From JBEKZQ01 sp049509675 (lineage in GTDB: Bacteria; Planctomycetota; Planctomycetia; Pirellulales; Thermoguttaceae): DNA of 13,593 bases. Where the stretch lies: the NCBI GenBank assembly GCA_049509675.1, contig JBEKZQ010000139.1:1-13593 (forward strand), read 5' to 3'. A program made the position numbers and the translations under genes. Positions within the stretch are counted from its first letter, which is position 1. Each line of letters begins with the position of its first letter. The notes below the pieces were generated by a model, which was given only the letters and a program-made list of their open reading frames with translations, made no database searches and was not told the origin of the DNA. Positions 13,075-13,593 of the stretch are shown one piece after another.

Positions 13075-13593
13075 ATGGAGGCCGAGGTGGGGCGGACATT
13101 CTGCGTGGCCAATCAGAAAGGAGGCGTCGGCAAGACGACCACGGCCGTCAATTTGGCCGGCGGCCTGGCCATCTCCGGCGCCCATACCCTGCTGGTGGAT
13201 CTGGATCCGCAGTGCAACGCCACGAGCGGCCTGGGCCGTCAGCCCACGGCCGGCCATCCCCTGGTGGCCGGCACGCCCATCCGGCAAGGCGTCTCTGCAA
13301 CCGACATTCCCGGGCTGGACCTGCTGCCCGGCAGCCGCAGTTTTCGCGACGTAGAGACCCTCACCGGCGAGGACGCGGCGCAGGCGGCCCGGCTGCGCGA
13401 CCAGCTTACCCGCGGCTTCAGTTCGTACGACTTCGTGCTCATCGACTGTCCGCCCTCGCTGGGCCAACTGACGCGGACCGCCCTGGCCAGTTCCACGGAA
13501 GTGCTGATGCCGATCCAGTGCGAGTATTTCGCCATGGAAGGGCTGACGCAGATGATCGAGACGATCGCCCGGGTGATCCGCCAGGAAGCGCAC
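13075..13593 (+). CDS. parA: ParA/Soj-type chromosome-partition ATPase, 3' end cut by window
   Basis: ParA ATPases bind DNA non-specifically and, with ParB at parS, drive origin segregation. The 173 visible residues include the deviant Walker A KGGVGKTT (15-22) with signature K15, the A' segment LLVDLDPQCNAT (39-50), Walker B FVLIDCPPS (120-128) and PIQCEYFAMEGL, all typical of chromosomal Soj/ParA rather than MinD or plasmid types with an extra N-terminal HTH. The ATG at 13075 has no good Shine-Dalgarno. An in-frame GTG at 13087 has GGAGG 5 nt upstream and would give MGRTFCVANQKGG, a very typical ParA beginning, so it may be the real start. Roughly 80-90 residues remain beyond the window. 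The two parS sites just upstream support the assignment. Confidence 0.95.
   Translation, partial: MEAEVGRTFCVANQKGGVGKTTTAVNLAGGLAISGAHTLLVDLDPQCNATSGLGRQPTAGHPLVAGTPIRQGVSATDIPGLDLLPGSRSFRDVETLTGEDAAQAARLRDQLTRGFSSYDFVLIDCPPSLGQLTRTALASSTEVLMPIQCEYFAMEGLTQMIETIARVIRQEAH

Noticed and set aside
12793..13593. 266-residue minus-strand frame across the parS region and parA
   Set aside because: It is antisense to the Walker motifs of ParA and crosses both parS sites.
1..13593. tRNA, rRNA, riboswitch or T-box elements, including upstream of tyrS
   Set aside because: No cloverleaf, rRNA core or T-box consensus was seen on reading; tyrS directly follows ispD with 3 nt between them.

Overview
The window looks like a chromosomal segment of a GC-rich planctomycete, probably a Pirellulales-type member of Planctomycetota. 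The support is two DUF1559 proteins with a prepilin-like N-terminus and a C-terminal H-X9-DG motif, a family expanded mainly in that phylum. A diderm-envelope pair (BamD-like and LptE-like lipoproteins) and an abundance of intergenic palindromes fit as well. The assignment rests on recognised protein families and was not checked by a database search.

Layout. Positions 1-5395, all on the minus strand, read in transcription order: recO (recombinational repair), a BamD-like TPR lipoprotein, an LptE-like lipoprotein, folP (dihydropteroate synthase) and proA (glutamate-5-semialdehyde dehydrogenase, cut by the window edge). The BamD-like/LptE-like/folP genes are packed with a 2-nt gap and then an overlap, so they are probably co-transcribed; two of them build the outer membrane. 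The plus-strand gene aat (L/F-tRNA-protein transferase, N-end rule) starts at 5667 and runs tail-to-tail, with a 7-bp overlap, into the first DUF1559 gene. Positions 7662-10870 are again minus strand: a second DUF1559 gene, then ispD (MEP isoprenoid pathway) and tyrS (tyrosyl-tRNA synthetase), the last two 3 nt apart. Positions 11395-13593 are plus strand: a DUF1015 protein and the 5' part of a ParA-type ATPase gene. Two near-perfect parS-like sites in mirror orientation precede parA, which suggests a chromosome-partition centromere.

Beyond ordinary genes, the notable content is repetitive DNA. Every gap longer than about 80 bp holds a different palindromic or tandem element: several hairpin types, a 125-bp MITE-like cloverleaf bounded by CTAG, and heptanucleotide arrays of three different sequences. 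One heptamer array (24 units) lies inside the LptE-like gene, between the start codon and the lipoprotein signal peptide, and would be translated as a degenerate 7-residue repeat. No rRNA, tRNA, CRISPR array or complete transposase gene was seen. I did not find a complete unknown system; the best candidates for new biology are the in-gene heptamer array, the heptamer family as a whole and the parS/parA/DUF1015 neighbourhood.
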